Position numbers and translations under genes: made by a program
Notes under the pieces: model-generated
Told to the model about the DNA's origin: nothing
The model's input: the letters and a program-made list of their open reading frames with translations, nothing else
Database searches by the model: none
Shown here: in pieces, positions 36,500-45,639 of the stretch
How positions within the stretch are numbered: the first letter of the stretch is position 1
Layout: each line of letters opens with the position of its first letter
NCBI GenBank assembly: GCA_963744905.1
Contig: CAVUUV010000005.1
Coordinates: forward strand, 62,001-126,000
Source of the DNA: DATFFO01 sp963744905
Lineage (GTDB): Bacteria; Actinomycetota; Acidimicrobiia; Spongiisociales; ZC4RG35
Direction of reading: 5' to 3'
DNA: 64,000 nucleotides

Positions 36500-37534
36500 G
36501 TGGATATCTCCGACATCCTCCCCATCGTCATCCTCCTCGTCGTGGTGGTCGTCGGCGTGGCCGGCATGACCTGGTACGTGGCGACCCGGCGCCGCGGGCG
36601 CCCCCTTGAGCCGTCACCGGAGCCCTCGATCGCCGTGCCCCCCAGCAGGGGCATCGGCGCACGCCTGTCGAAGACCTCCCGCTCGTTGGGCGGGGCGCTG
36701 CGCAACGTGTTCGGCCGCTCGAGCATGGACCGGGAGTTCTGGGAGGGGATGGAAGAAGCCTTGATCGCCGCCGATGTGGGAGTCGAGGCCGCCACCGAGG
36801 TCGTGGAGCGGGTCCGGGCGGACGCACCATCCGACTTGGATTCGGCGCGGGCGGCGCTGCGAGACGGGCTGGTGGCCGAGTTCGGCGAGCGGGACCGTCG
36901 CCTCCGCCTCGGCGAGGCCAAGCCGGCGCTGGTGCTGGTGGTCGGTGTCAACGGCTCGGGCAAGACGACCTCGATCGCCAAACTGGCCAAGCGATTGCAG
37001 GCCGACGGCAAGGCGCCACTGCTGGGAGCAGCCGACACGTTCCGGGCTGGGGCCGATGCCCAGCTTCGGACCTGGGGGGAACGGCTGGGGGTGGACGTCG
37101 TAGGGGGCCAGGAGGGCGCCGACCCGGCCGCGGTCGCCTTCGATGCCTACTCTGCCGGCCGGGCCCGGGGCCGGGATGTGGTCATCGTCGACACGGCCGG
37201 CCGGCTCCATTCGAAGACCAACCTGATGTCGGAGCTGTCCAAGATTCGTCGGGTTCTGGAACGGGAGGCCGGCCAGGTGGACGAGGTCCTCTTGGTGCTC
37301 GACGCCACCTCGGGTCAAAACGGCATCTCCCAGGTCGAAGAGTTCGCCCAGGCGGTTGGTGTGACCGGGGTGGTCCTCACCAAACTCGATGGGACGGCCC
37401 GGGGGGGAGTGGTGGTCGCCGTCGAGAAGAGGATGGGGGTCCCGGTGAAATTCATCGGCGTCGGCGAGGGAGTAGATGATCTCGTAGACTTCCATCCAGC
37501 CGAATTCGTGGAAGCATTACTGGCCGATGCGTGA
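36500..37534 (+). CDS. ftsY: signal recognition particle receptor FtsY
   Basis: A 344-aa SRP GTPase receptor with an N-terminal membrane helix (about 7-27) and a short linker, then the NG domain: G1 'GVNGSGKTTSIAKLA' near 149, 'DTAGRLHSKTNLM', 'TKLDGTARGG' and 'FIGVGEGVDDL'. It delivers ribosomes making membrane proteins to the translocon. GTG start at 36500. It follows smc as in most actinobacteria. Confidence 0.95.
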   Translation: MDISDILPIVILLVVVVVGVAGMTWYVATRRRGRPLEPSPEPSIAVPPSRGIGARLSKTSRSLGGALRNVFGRSSMDREFWEGMEEALIAADVGVEAATEVVERVRADAPSDLDSARAALRDGLVAEFGERDRRLRLGEAKPALVLVVGVNGSGKTTSIAKLAKRLQADGKAPLLGAADTFRAGADAQLRTWGERLGVDVVGGQEGADPAAVAFDAYSAGRARGRDVVIVDTAGRLHSKTNLMSELSKIRRVLEREAGQVDEVLLVLDATSGQNGISQVEEFAQAVGVTGVVLTKLDGTARGGVVVAVEKRMGVPVKFIGVGEGVDDLVDFHPAEFVEALLADA

Positions 37535-37919
37535 TCGAAACGACCTGGTTGCCCTGGCCCGCGAGGCCGCCGTCAGCGCCTACGCCCCGTATTCGAAGTT
37601 CCGGGTGGGGGCGGCGGTTCTCTCCTCGGATGGGCTCACCTACACGGCGGCGAACGTGGAGAATGCGGCCTTCCCGTCCGGAGCCTGCGCCGAAGCCACC
37701 GCCATCGCCCATGCCGTCTCTGAAGGTGTTCGCAAGATCGACGCCGTGGCGGTGGCTTGCATCGACGCCCCCACCGTGGAAGCCGCCTATCCGTGTGGCC
37801 GCTGCCGACAGGTCATGTCCGAGTTCGGAGTCGATGAGGTCCATGTCACCGCCGGCCAGGGATCCAAGGTGGAAACACACAAATTCGACGACCTGTTGCC
37901 CCACCACTTCCACCTCTGA
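37527..37919 (+). CDS. cdd: cytidine deaminase
   Basis: A 130-aa tetrameric-type cytidine deaminase. 'SKFRVGAAVLSSDG' binds substrate, 'ACAEATAI' supplies the first Zn Cys and the catalytic Glu, and 'PCGRCRQVM' the other two Zn Cys. It overlaps ftsY by eight bases. Pyrimidine salvage, like the thymidine phosphorylase at 43.9-45.2 kb. Confidence 0.93.
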   Translation: MRDRNDLVALAREAAVSAYAPYSKFRVGAAVLSSDGLTYTAANVENAAFPSGACAEATAIAHAVSEGVRKIDAVAVACIDAPTVEAAYPCGRCRQVMSEFGVDEVHVTAGQGSKVETHKFDDLLPHHFHL

Positions 37920-37986
37920 CCCGCCCACGCCGGAGTGTCTTCGTCGCGTGAAGTGTGTTCCGGACCCCCCTCCCTTACGGGATCCT

Positions 37987-38796
37987 CTACGAGGTGAGGC
38001 CGCCTACCACGTAGGAGGCGATGGCGGCCGCCGCACCTACGTTGAGGGAGTCGACATCGGCCTGCATCGGTATGTGTGTGATCTGGTCGAGATGTGCCAT
38101 GGTGGCAGCCGAGAGGCCGGGCCCTTCCGCCCCCAGCACCAGGCCCATCCTCTCGGCCTGGTCCAGTTCACCGATCGGCACCGAGTCGGGCTCGGGGGAG
38201 AGGCCGACGAGATGGAAGCCGAGCCCCTTCGGCAGTTCCAGCCCCTGCGGAAATCTCTCCAGACGGGCGAACGGGAAGGAGAACACGCTGCCCATCGAGA
38301 CCCGCACCACCCTTCGGTAAAGGGGATCGCAGGAGGTCGGGTCCAGCAGGAGTGCGTCCATCCCCAGGGCGGCGGCGGATCGGATCGTCACCCCGAGATT
38401 GGTGGGATTGGTCATGTTCTCACATATCAGGATCCGTCTCGAGCCCCGGGCCAAGACCTCCGGGTCGAGTGGTGCCGGTCTGTGGAAGGCGGCCACGAAC
38501 CCGCGATGGAATCTGAATCCGATCACCGTCTCGACGAGATCGGGTGAGGCGACATAGACCGGGACATCTTCTTCCAGTGGCGGGAGTCGCCGGATCATGT
38601 CCGTCGCCACCAGCACCGAGACCGGCCTCAGCCCCGCCGCCAGGGCCCGGGACATAACGCTTGTGCCCTCGCAGATGAAGATCCCGGCCAGGTCGCCCTC
38701 CGGACCCTCCCGATGACGGCGCAGAGCCTCGTCGGTGAGGCCGGTGTAGGCCACGATGCGGGCATCGGCGGGGTCGGAGATGGGGATCTGGGTCAC
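37987..38796 (-). CDS. SpoU-family RNA 2'-O-methyltransferase
   Basis: A 269-aa TrmH/SpoU-type knotted methyltransferase. An N-terminal L30e-like substrate-binding domain is followed by 'ENMTNPTNLGVTIRSAAALGMDALLLDP', 'LGAEGPGLS' and 'IPMQADVDSLNVGAAAAIASY', the three SpoU motifs. The exact RNA target cannot be read. GTG start at 38796 overlaps the upstream stop (GTGA). Confidence 0.9.
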   Translation of the reverse strand: MTQIPISDPADARIVAYTGLTDEALRRHREGPEGDLAGIFICEGTSVMSRALAAGLRPVSVLVATDMIRRLPPLEEDVPVYVASPDLVETVIGFRFHRGFVAAFHRPAPLDPEVLARGSRRILICENMTNPTNLGVTIRSAAALGMDALLLDPTSCDPLYRRVVRVSMGSVFSFPFARLERFPQGLELPKGLGFHLVGLSPEPDSVPIGELDQAERMGLVLGAEGPGLSAATMAHLDQITHIPMQADVDSLNVGAAAAIASYVVGGLTS

Positions 38797-39212
38797 AGGT
38801 TCCAGCCCGCTCGGTTCTCCTTGCGCACTACGAAACGGAGCCCGGACCATGTCTGGTCGATGGCACAGACCTTGTTGTCCACCATGCCCGTGGGGAGAAA
38901 AAGCTCCCTCATCGTATCTCCGGTCAGGTCGGTTGGAACTCCCGATGACCGCTTGGGCCAGGCCACCCATATCGCCCCATCGGGGCTGATCCGTTCCATG
39001 GCGGCGCTGAATCTCGCCTCTATCTCCGACCGGGAGGTGGCGAACACGATGGCCATGTCGGCGTCAGGATGGTCTCCTTCCATGAGATTGACGTCTGGCG
39101 GCAACGGCGCCAGCAGGTCGACGAAGCCCGCCGGGGCTCCGGCCGTCCACACATCGAAGCCCGCTTTGATGCCGAGCTTCTTGGCCAGGGGAGTGCCGCT
39201 GTAGCCGGTCAC
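38793..39212 (-). CDS. DUF3052 family protein
   Basis: A 139-aa actinobacterial protein with 'TGYSGTPLAKKLGIKAG' and 'GAIWVAWPKRSSGVPTDLTGDTMRELFLPTGMVDNKVCAIDQTWSGLRFVVR', the hallmark of DUF3052. Function unknown. GTG start at 39212 overlaps the upstream stop; a longer frame exists but begins inside the previous gene. Confidence 0.85.
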   Translation of the reverse strand: MTGYSGTPLAKKLGIKAGFDVWTAGAPAGFVDLLAPLPPDVNLMEGDHPDADMAIVFATSRSEIEARFSAAMERISPDGAIWVAWPKRSSGVPTDLTGDTMRELFLPTGMVDNKVCAIDQTWSGLRFVVRKENRAGWNL

Positions 39213-40015
39213 GACCCGGGAGCCTGTCCCCGATCGGCCCCGGCCAGATGCCGCTGGCGCTCCCATGCACTCGCCATGACCCGGGGTGGATAGGGGCCCG
39301 GGGGAGCCTGGACGGCGTCCGGGTCGGCGTCACGGAGGGCTTGCGCCACCGCCTCCAGTTCTCCACGCTGTTGTTCGACGAAGGCCCGGTCCACCACGTC
39401 CCCATGTCCCGGGACGATGGTGGAGGAAAAGTCGACGGCGGCCAGCGTCCGGGGCCACTCCAGGGGGAACGAATCCCCGAACGACGGCGGGGCACCTTCC
39501 TCCAATAAGTCTCCGGCGAAGGTGACATCGGCATCGGGCACCGTCACGACCAGGTCCGAATCGGTATGGCCCCGGCCGTGATAGTTGAGCAGAACCACGC
39601 GGTCTCCCAGGTGGATTCTGTCGCTGGTCTCCAGAGTCTCATTGGGTGGCACGGTTACGACCTCTTCTACCTGCCCGCGGAATTCAGGTTCGATCTGGGC
39701 CAGGACGTGCTGGCGCATGGCATCTCCCGACTCCAGGAGGAAATCGCGGCACCGTACATGTCCCCAAATCGGCATGTCAGCGAAACGGGAGTTGCCCCAC
39801 ACGTGGTCCCAATGGAAGTGGGTATTGATGACTCCCACCGCGGGCCGGTCGGTGAGGCGGCGGAGTTCTTCTCGGAGTTCACCCCCCTCCCGATGAGAGG
39901 CTCGGGTGTCGATCACCAGAGTCCCGGCCTCCCCTATCACCACTCCCACATTGAGATCGAGGTGGGAATAGCGCCGGCGGAAGACCCGGTCGCCTAGTTC
40001 GTCGAAAGAAGACAT
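39209..40015 (-). CDS. metallo-beta-lactamase fold hydrolase
   Basis: A 268-aa MBL-fold protein with metal motif 'THFHWDHVWGN' (H-x-H-x-D-H near 65-70), 'YHGRGHTDSDLVV', 'TFAGDLLEEG' and 'IVPGHGDVVDR'. Closest in pattern to the glyoxalase-II/RNase-Z-like hydrolase branch; substrate unknown. First gene of a three-gene coupled set, divergent from the SOS-box gene. Confidence 0.88.
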   Translation of the reverse strand: MSSFDELGDRVFRRRYSHLDLNVGVVIGEAGTLVIDTRASHREGGELREELRRLTDRPAVGVINTHFHWDHVWGNSRFADMPIWGHVRCRDFLLESGDAMRQHVLAQIEPEFRGQVEEVVTVPPNETLETSDRIHLGDRVVLLNYHGRGHTDSDLVVTVPDADVTFAGDLLEEGAPPSFGDSFPLEWPRTLAAVDFSSTIVPGHGDVVDRAFVEQQRGELEAVAQALRDADPDAVQAPPGPYPPRVMASAWERQRHLAGADRGQAPGS

Positions 40016-40085
40016 ACCGAAAAAACCTACCCACCTGGCTCACAAGGGGGTAGGAATTGTGGGTGGGGTTTTGTATGTTCGGGGT

Positions 40086-41267
40086 ATGGGCGAACATACG
40101 TTCGGGTGGAGTGAGGACCCCTGGGGAGAAGGCCGGGAGCCGGCCAACGGCCCCGAGTGGATGGAGGCGGTCGGCTGCGGCCTGGCTCAAAGTGGATCAG
40201 GTCCGGCTGGACTGCACTGGAGCGGATGGCGGCTTTGGATTCTTCGGAGGGGTTCCGTTACGACGGTTACACCTCCACGTCGGCGTTTCTGGTTCACCGC
40301 TGCGGGATGAGCGTCAAACAAGCCCACCGGGCCGTGTTCCTGGCCCGAGCCGTGGCCGAGTTGGCCTATTCGGTCAAACTGGTCCGCAGCGGCGACCTGT
40401 CTCTGTCCCAGTTCGAGATACTGGCCCACGGGTGGTCCCAGCATCCGGAGGCGTTCGCCACCGACGAACCTACTCTGGCCCAATCAGTGGTCGGTCTGAC
40501 CTGGGCCGACACCCACAAAGCCGTCACCTATTGGCGTTGTCTGTACCAAGAACCGGTCGAGGTCTCCGACCCGGACCCGTCGCGGCTCTATTCGTCCAAA
40601 ACCATGGGGGGGCGGGGACGTCTCGACGGTGACCTGTCCCCCGAAGACCACAACCTCCTCGAAACCGCCCTCGAACCGTTGATCTCCGAGATCGTCGCTT
40701 CCACTCCCAAACACCAGCTTGGCGTCCCGGTCGATACTCAGAGCCCAGGCGTTGACCGAACTGATCCGCCGCCACCTCACCTCGAACCAGTCACCCACCG
40801 ATCACGGCAACCGACCCCAAGTCAACGTAGTGGTGCCTTGGGAGACTCTGATCGGTGGCAACGACCAGCCCGGCCAACTCACCGACGGGACCCTCATCTC
40901 GGCTGCCGACGCCCGCCGTTTGGCCTGCGACGCCCAAGTATGTCGTCTCCTCACCGGACCCAACTCCGAAATCCTCGACCTGGGCAGAAACAAACGCACC
41001 GTATCCGCCGCCCAATGGCGAGCCCTGGTCATCCGGGACCGCCACTGTCGAATGCCGGGCTGTTACCGACCCGCCTCCTGGTGCGACGCCCACCACCTCC
41101 TCCCCTGGGACCAACTCGGCCGAACCGACCTGTCCGACATGTGTCTGCTATGCCGACACCACCACACCCTCATCCACAGAGACGGCTGGACCATCACCAA
41201 CCAAGGAAACGGCATCCTCATCTTCACCCGACCCGACGGAACCACCCTCCCCAACGGGCCGCCATAG
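40086..41267 (+). pseudogene. DUF222 / HNH endonuclease (13E12-type), frameshifted
   Basis: The DUF222 part reads 'FLVHRCGMSVKQAHRAVFLARAVAELAY ... DGDLSPEDHNLLETALEPL'. The HNH part reads 'CRMPGCYRPASWCDAHHLLPWDQLG ... DMCLLCRHHHTLIHRDGW', with the metal and catalytic residues present. The frame shifts at about 40723 (one extra G; 'HQ-LASRSILRAQALTEL' is restored). One or two more shifts seem to lie in 40170-40215, where the three frames hand over. The family is multi-copy and often decays, so here a real pseudogene is possible. The SOS box suggests DNA-damage induction, as reported for some mycobacterial 13E12 genes. Confidence 0.78.
40091..40104. promoter_or_regulatory. LexA (SOS) box
   Basis: CGAACATACGTTCG is a perfect palindrome of the actinobacterial LexA consensus CGAAC-N4-GTTCG. 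An extra half site, GTATGTTCG at 40073-40081, pairs with CGAACATAC at 40091-40099. It overlaps codons 2-7 of the DUF222-HNH reading frame and lies 75 bp from the divergent MBL gene start. Confidence 0.75.
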
Positions 41268-41355
41268 ATCTGGGGGCCCGATCGGGCTCTGTTAATACTC
41301 TCGCCGTCAACACCACCCGCTACTAGCTTCAGCCGAATGCAGCTGTTCGACGTCG

Positions 41356-42075
41356 ATGAGACCTTCGGTGACGACGTACTTCTACGAGTCGTTTCTGACC
41401 GAGGACCGCTCGCGTTCAGACGCCGACCGAATCATGGAACTCCTGGACCTGCAGGTAGGGGAGTCGGTGCTGGACGCCCCCTGCGGCCATGGTCGGATCT
41501 CCAACATCCTGGCGGCTCGGGGCCTGGAGATGACCGGCGTCGACATCACGGATCAGTTCCTCGACCTGGCCCGTCAGCGGGCCGACGAGCGACAGGTAGA
41601 GGTCGACTACCGCCTCGGCGACCTGCGCGAATTGCCCACCGACGGGCCGTTCGATGCCGTCATCTGCTGGTTCACGTCGTTCGGCCACTTCGACGACCCC
41701 GACAACCTGCGTGTCCTGGGGGAATTCGCCCGGGTGCTGCGGCGCGGCGGGAGACTGGGTATCGAGATGATGCACCACGACGGTATGGTCCGAGCCTTCA
41801 CCCCGGCGCCCTTCTCACAGGTGCTCTATCGGGGCGACGACGCCATGATCGACTCGTCAGACTTCGATCCAACGACCGGTCGGATGATCACCGATCGGGT
41901 GGTCTACCGGGGAGGTGAGGTGCGTCGCACCCGTCATCAGGTACGACTCCCCACCATTCCCGAGTTCCGCTCCTGGCTACAGGAAGCCGGCTTCACCGAC
42001 GCCCGCTTCCACGGTCCCGAAGGCGCCCCACCCACCATCCAGGACTTCCGGATGGAGGTAGCGGCCACCCGCTGA
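41356..42075 (+). CDS. class I SAM-dependent methyltransferase
   Basis: A 239-aa protein with motif I 'VLDAPCGHGRISNILAARG' (about 39-57), acidic 'MTGVDITDQFLDLARQRA' and 'FDAVICWFTSFGHFDD'. The C-terminus has a beta region like small-molecule methyltransferases. Substrate unknown. Ends in a terminator shared with etfA. Confidence 0.88.
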   Translation: MRPSVTTYFYESFLTEDRSRSDADRIMELLDLQVGESVLDAPCGHGRISNILAARGLEMTGVDITDQFLDLARQRADERQVEVDYRLGDLRELPTDGPFDAVICWFTSFGHFDDPDNLRVLGEFARVLRRGGRLGIEMMHHDGMVRAFTPAPFSQVLYRGDDAMIDSSDFDPTTGRMITDRVVYRGGEVRRTRHQVRLPTIPEFRSWLQEAGFTDARFHGPEGAPPTIQDFRMEVAATR

Positions 42076-42118
42076 GGAACCCCGCGGCAGGAGCAAGTAG
42101 GCCGCCCCTCCTCAGCGG
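42069..42118. terminator. bidirectional terminator between convergent genes
   Basis: CCGCTGAGGA (42069-42078) pairs perfectly with TCCTCAGCGG (42109-42118). Each arm includes the stop codon of one gene; both genes end Thr-Arg-stop. Confidence 0.5.
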
Positions 42119-43063
42119 GTCTCCAGCGCCTCGATCAGCTTGGGCAACACGTTGTGGACGTCTCCCACCACGCCCAGGTCGGAGACTCCGAAGATGGGGG
42201 CGTCGGGGTCCTTGTTGATGGCGATGATGGTGTTGGAGTCCTTCATCCCCACCAGGTGCTGCATGGCTCCCGAGATCCCGGCCGCGATGTAGACGTTGGG
42301 CTTGACCGTCTTGCCGGTCTGGCCCACCTGCTTGGCGTAGGGGACCCAGCCGGCGTCGACGATGGCCCGGGTGGCTCCCGGTCGCTGCCCCGAGCTGCTT
42401 GGCCAGCCGTTCGATCATGTCGTAGGCCTCGGCCGAGCCCAGGCCGCGCCCGCCGGAGACGATCACGTCTGCGTCGCCGAGTTGGGGGCCCTCCCTTTCC
42501 TCGACATGGTGCTCGGTGATGGTGGCGGACGCCCCTCCCACGTCGGGAAGGTCCACCTCGGTCACCGACGGGGATGCGCCCTCTCCCGGTTCGGCCGGGA
42601 ACGACTTGGGCCGGACGATCACGAGATAGGGGCCGTCGCCGTCGATCTCGGCCTTGGCCAGTTGGGCGCCGCCGAAGATCTCGTGGGTGGTCAGGACCCG
42701 CCCATCGGACATCTCCACATCGGAGGCGTTGGACAGGACCGAGGCGCCCAGTCGGGCGGCCAGACGGCCGGCTACGTCACGGTCTGTGTAGGACTGGCCG
42801 AACAGGACCAGGTCGGGTGACCGGCTCCCTACAAGCTCGGCCAGGGCGGCCGCCACCGGTGCGGCGGGGAGGGAATCACCCGGATCGGCGTGGAGGATCT
42901 CCGAGGCTCCGTACTGGCCCACCGTGGCGAAGGCATCGTCGCCGCCTTCTCCCAGGTAGATAGCGGTGACGTCGCCCAGGGTCCGGGCCTTGCTCAACAG
43001 TTCCAGGCCCAGCGAGGAGGGCTCGCCGGCGTCTTCTTCGATGAATACCCATACCTTGGCCAT
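42112..43063 (-). CDS. etfA: electron transfer flavoprotein alpha subunit (frameshifted)
   Basis: The N-terminal domain is 'KVWVFIEEDAGEPSSLGLELLSKA ... YGASEILHADP'. The FAD-binding region begins 'IVSGGRGLGSAEAYDMIERLAKQLGAA' and continues in another frame as 'GQTGKTVKPNVYIAAGISGAMQHLVGMKDSNTIIAINKD' to the C-terminus. One extra G near 42382 (ACCGGGAGCC) breaks the frame; its removal gives 'GAATGATRAIVDAGWVPYAKQVGQTG'. EtfAB carries electrons from acyl-CoA dehydrogenases to the quinone pool. It is one base downstream of etfB. Confidence 0.9.
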
Positions 43064-43064
43064 C

Positions 43065-43823
43065 TCAGATCACCTTCCTTTCTTCGAGGAGCTTGATGAT
43101 CTCCAGATGAGCTTCGCCTTCGTCCTCGATCTTGACCCCGGCCTCGCGGGGCGGAGCCTTCTCGACGGAGTCGACGTGCTGTCCCGTGGCGGGCTCCACG
43201 CCCAGTTCGGAAGCGGAGAGCGTCGTCACCTCTTTCTTCTTGGCGTCCATGATCCCCTTGAAGGTGGGATAGCGGGGTTCGACCACACCGGCGGTCACCG
43301 ACACCACCGCCGGTAGCGAGGAGGAAACCACGTCGTAGCCCGCTGCGGTCTGACGGTTGATGGTGACGGTTCCGTCGCCGGCAGATACCTTTGTCGCATA
43401 GGTGAGGGCGGGGAGGTCGAGCAGTTCGGCCAGCATCTGGGGCAGCACACCCGAGTAGCCGTCGGTGGACTCGGTGCCGGCGATCACCAGGTCGAACTCC
43501 TCGTCGGCCAGGGCCGCGGCAAGGATCCGGGCGGTGGTGAGGGCGTCGGAGCCCTTGAGGTCGGCGTCATCGATGAGGATGGCCCGATCCGCCCCCATGG
43601 CCAGGGCCTGGCGGATCCCCTGCATGGAGCCCTGGGGCCCCATCGTGATGAGGGTGACCGTCCCGTCGTCTTCCTGGGCGATCTGGAGCCCCATCTCCAC
43701 CCCGTAGCGGTCGGTGTCGTCGAGCACCTGCTCGTTGGGCCTGACCAGGTAGTGGGTGTCGGGGTCCAGTTCGTAGGAGCTGGCCGGGTCGGGAATCTGC
43801 TTGGCGCAGACGACCACGTGCAT
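43065..43823 (-). CDS. etfB: electron transfer flavoprotein beta subunit
   Basis: A 252-aa protein starting 'MHVVVCAKQIPDPASSYELDP', with 'GVEMGLQIAQEDDGTVTLITMGPQ', 'LVIAGTESTDGYSGVLPQMLAELLDLP' and a C-terminal 'ERKVI' tail. GAAGGAG lies 7 bases before the ATG. Pairs with etfA. Confidence 0.94.
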   Translation of the reverse strand: MHVVVCAKQIPDPASSYELDPDTHYLVRPNEQVLDDTDRYGVEMGLQIAQEDDGTVTLITMGPQGSMQGIRQALAMGADRAILIDDADLKGSDALTTARILAAALADEEFDLVIAGTESTDGYSGVLPQMLAELLDLPALTYATKVSAGDGTVTINRQTAAGYDVVSSSLPAVVSVTAGVVEPRYPTFKGIMDAKKKEVTTLSASELGVEPATGQHVDSVEKAPPREAGVKIEDEGEAHLEIIKLLEERKVI

Positions 43824-43875
43824 AGCGCTACTCCTTCATGTCGGTTGGGGGCCGATGGTACCTGCCCGGCTGAAA

Positions 43876-43891
43876 TTGACTAAACGCTCAA
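43876..43891. promoter_or_regulatory. possible TetR-type operator upstream of etfB
   Basis: TTGACTAAACGCTCAA is an imperfect inverted repeat 53 bp upstream of etfB, within an AT-richer patch. It resembles half sites of TetR-family acyl-CoA-responsive repressors. No regulator gene is adjacent. Confidence 0.3.
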
Positions 43892-43917
43892 AATCAGACC
43901 CCGTCAGGAGCGGGCCC

Positions 43918-45216
43918 TCAGTTGATCAGCTCGTGGACCAGGGTGAGGGGAGGGGGCGGTTCGTCGGAGATGGTCCACGCGTCGGTGGCCAGAGCCTGGG
44001 CGTCGCTGACGTCTCCGGGCCGGTGAGTGAGCACCGCCAGAACATCACCGGAAGCCACCTGGTCGCCGAGCTTGGCCCGAAGCTCGATACCCACCCCGGG
44101 GTCGATGTCGTCTTCCTTGCGCTTCCTGCCTGCCCCCAGCCGCATGGCGGCCACACCGATCGAATGGGCATCGCAACGGGTCACATAACCGTCTCTGGAG
44201 GCGGTGATCTCGAGAGTCTGGTCGGCCATGGGGAGCAGCGAGCGATCCTCCACCACCCCCGGGTCACCTCCGTGGGCGGCCACCATGCACCGGAACCGCT
44301 CCATCGCCTGCCCGGACCGGATCGCTTCGTCGATGCGCCGGTCGGGCTGGTCGATCCCGGCGGGTTCCAGCATGGCGGCGGCCAATGCCTTGGTGACCTC
44401 GATCAGGTCGGGCGGCCCTTGTCCCTCCAGCACGTCGAGCGACTCGAGAATCTCGTTGGAGTTGCCCACCATCCGGCCCAGCGGTTGGTTCATGTCGGTT
44501 ATCAGTGCCCTGGTGTTCACCCCGTGGGCGGCTCCGATACTCACCATGGTCTCGGCCAGAAAGCGGGCTCGCTCGATGTCGGTCATGAAAGCACCGGATC
44601 CCACCTTGACATCCAGGACCAGGACATCGAGGTCCTCGGCCAGCTTCTTGGACATGATCGACGAGGCGATGAGCGGGATCGATTCCACGGTGCCGGTGGC
44701 GTCACGCAGCGCATACAGCTTGCGATCGGCCGGGGCCAGCGACTCGGATTGGCCGGCCATGACCATTCCGCATTCCTCCAGCACTTCGTGGAACCGATGG
44801 GGATCGAGCTGGGTGACGAAGCCGGGTATCGACTCCAGCTTGTCGAGGGTCCCCCCGGTGTGACCCAGTCCCCGGCCCGAGATCATCGGTATCGCCACCC
44901 CACAGGCAGCGACGATCGGGACCAGAGGGATCGAGACCTTGTCGCCCACACCCCCGGTGGAGTGCTTGTCGACCTTGGGCAGGGGGATGTCCGACAGGTC
45001 CAGGGTCTCGCCGGAGTCGAGCATGGCTCCGGTCCAGGTAACCAGCTCCTGGTCATCCAGCCCATTGAGGAACACGGCCATGGCCATCGCCGCCATCTGG
45101 TACTCGGCTACGGAACCGTCGGTGTAGGAGGAGATCAGCCACGAGATCTGCTCGTCCGTCAGTTTGCCCCCGTCTCGTTTCCGTTGGATCAGCTCGACTG
45201 TGTTGAATCCGCTCAT
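43918..45216 (-). CDS. deoA: thymidine/pyrimidine-nucleoside phosphorylase
   Basis: A 432-aa phosphorylase. 'VELIQRKRDGGKLTDEQI' and 'DKHSTGGVGDKVSIPLVPIVAACGV' (phosphate-binding), 'SGRGLGHTGGTLDKLESIPG' (family signature) and 'VLDVKVGSGAFM' are all present. It cleaves thymidine and related nucleosides in salvage. ATG at 45216 gives the standard N-terminus. Confidence 0.94.
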   Translation of the reverse strand: MSGFNTVELIQRKRDGGKLTDEQISWLISSYTDGSVAEYQMAAMAMAVFLNGLDDQELVTWTGAMLDSGETLDLSDIPLPKVDKHSTGGVGDKVSIPLVPIVAACGVAIPMISGRGLGHTGGTLDKLESIPGFVTQLDPHRFHEVLEECGMVMAGQSESLAPADRKLYALRDATGTVESIPLIASSIMSKKLAEDLDVLVLDVKVGSGAFMTDIERARFLAETMVSIGAAHGVNTRALITDMNQPLGRMVGNSNEILESLDVLEGQGPPDLIEVTKALAAAMLEPAGIDQPDRRIDEAIRSGQAMERFRCMVAAHGGDPGVVEDRSLLPMADQTLEITASRDGYVTRCDAHSIGVAAMRLGAGRKRKEDDIDPGVGIELRAKLGDQVASGDVLAVLTHRPGDVSDAQALATDAWTISDEPPPPLTLVHELIN

Positions 45217-45266
45217 CTGAGTACGAAGGTTAAGTGCATGCCCCCGGGACCGGGCGCGCAGTGGTC

Positions 45267-45542
45267 TCACCGGGACCGTCTGACCCGAAGGCCTTCCACC
45301 CGCACCCCCTCGGCCCGTAACAATTCGGCCTGGCGGAGCCGGTCCGGTGCCCGCAGGTGTCCGCCCGATCCCACCACCCTCCACCAGGGAACCTCGACGG
45401 TCGTGGTGCGGAGCAGGGAACCCACCGCCCGGGCCGCCCTGGGAAAGCCGGCCTGTTCGGCCACCTCGCCGTAGGACACCACCTCGCCCGGCTCCAGGGA
45501 GGTCAACACCGCCAGCACCGCCGATTCGAAGGCTGCGTCCAT
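45267..45542 (-). CDS. alkyltransferase-like protein (ATL)
   Basis: A 91-aa MGMT-family DNA-binding domain ('VLAVLTSLEPGEVVSYGEVAEQAGFPRAARAVGSLL'). The active-site motif P-C-H-R-V is replaced by 'PWWRVV' (52-57), so the alkyl-acceptor Cys is Trp, as in ATL proteins. ATLs flag O6-alkylguanine for nucleotide excision repair instead of repairing it directly. Confidence 0.87.
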   Translation of the reverse strand: MDAAFESAVLAVLTSLEPGEVVSYGEVAEQAGFPRAARAVGSLLRTTTVEVPWWRVVGSGGHLRAPDRLRQAELLRAEGVRVEGLRVRRSR

Positions 45543-45639
45543 GAGCCTCCAGTGTGGTGATTCCCGAGGCGGTCCACGTCGCTTCTGCTACACAGACCGC
45601 AGCGTCAACCCGGAAGCGAGAGGAAGCGGAGGTTTGGAG

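Noticed and set aside
40086..41267. HNH gene as part of a mobile intron, homing element or toxin system
   Set aside because: No intron boundaries, inverted ends, integrase or immunity gene nearby; the DUF222 domain places it with the chromosomal 13E12-type family.
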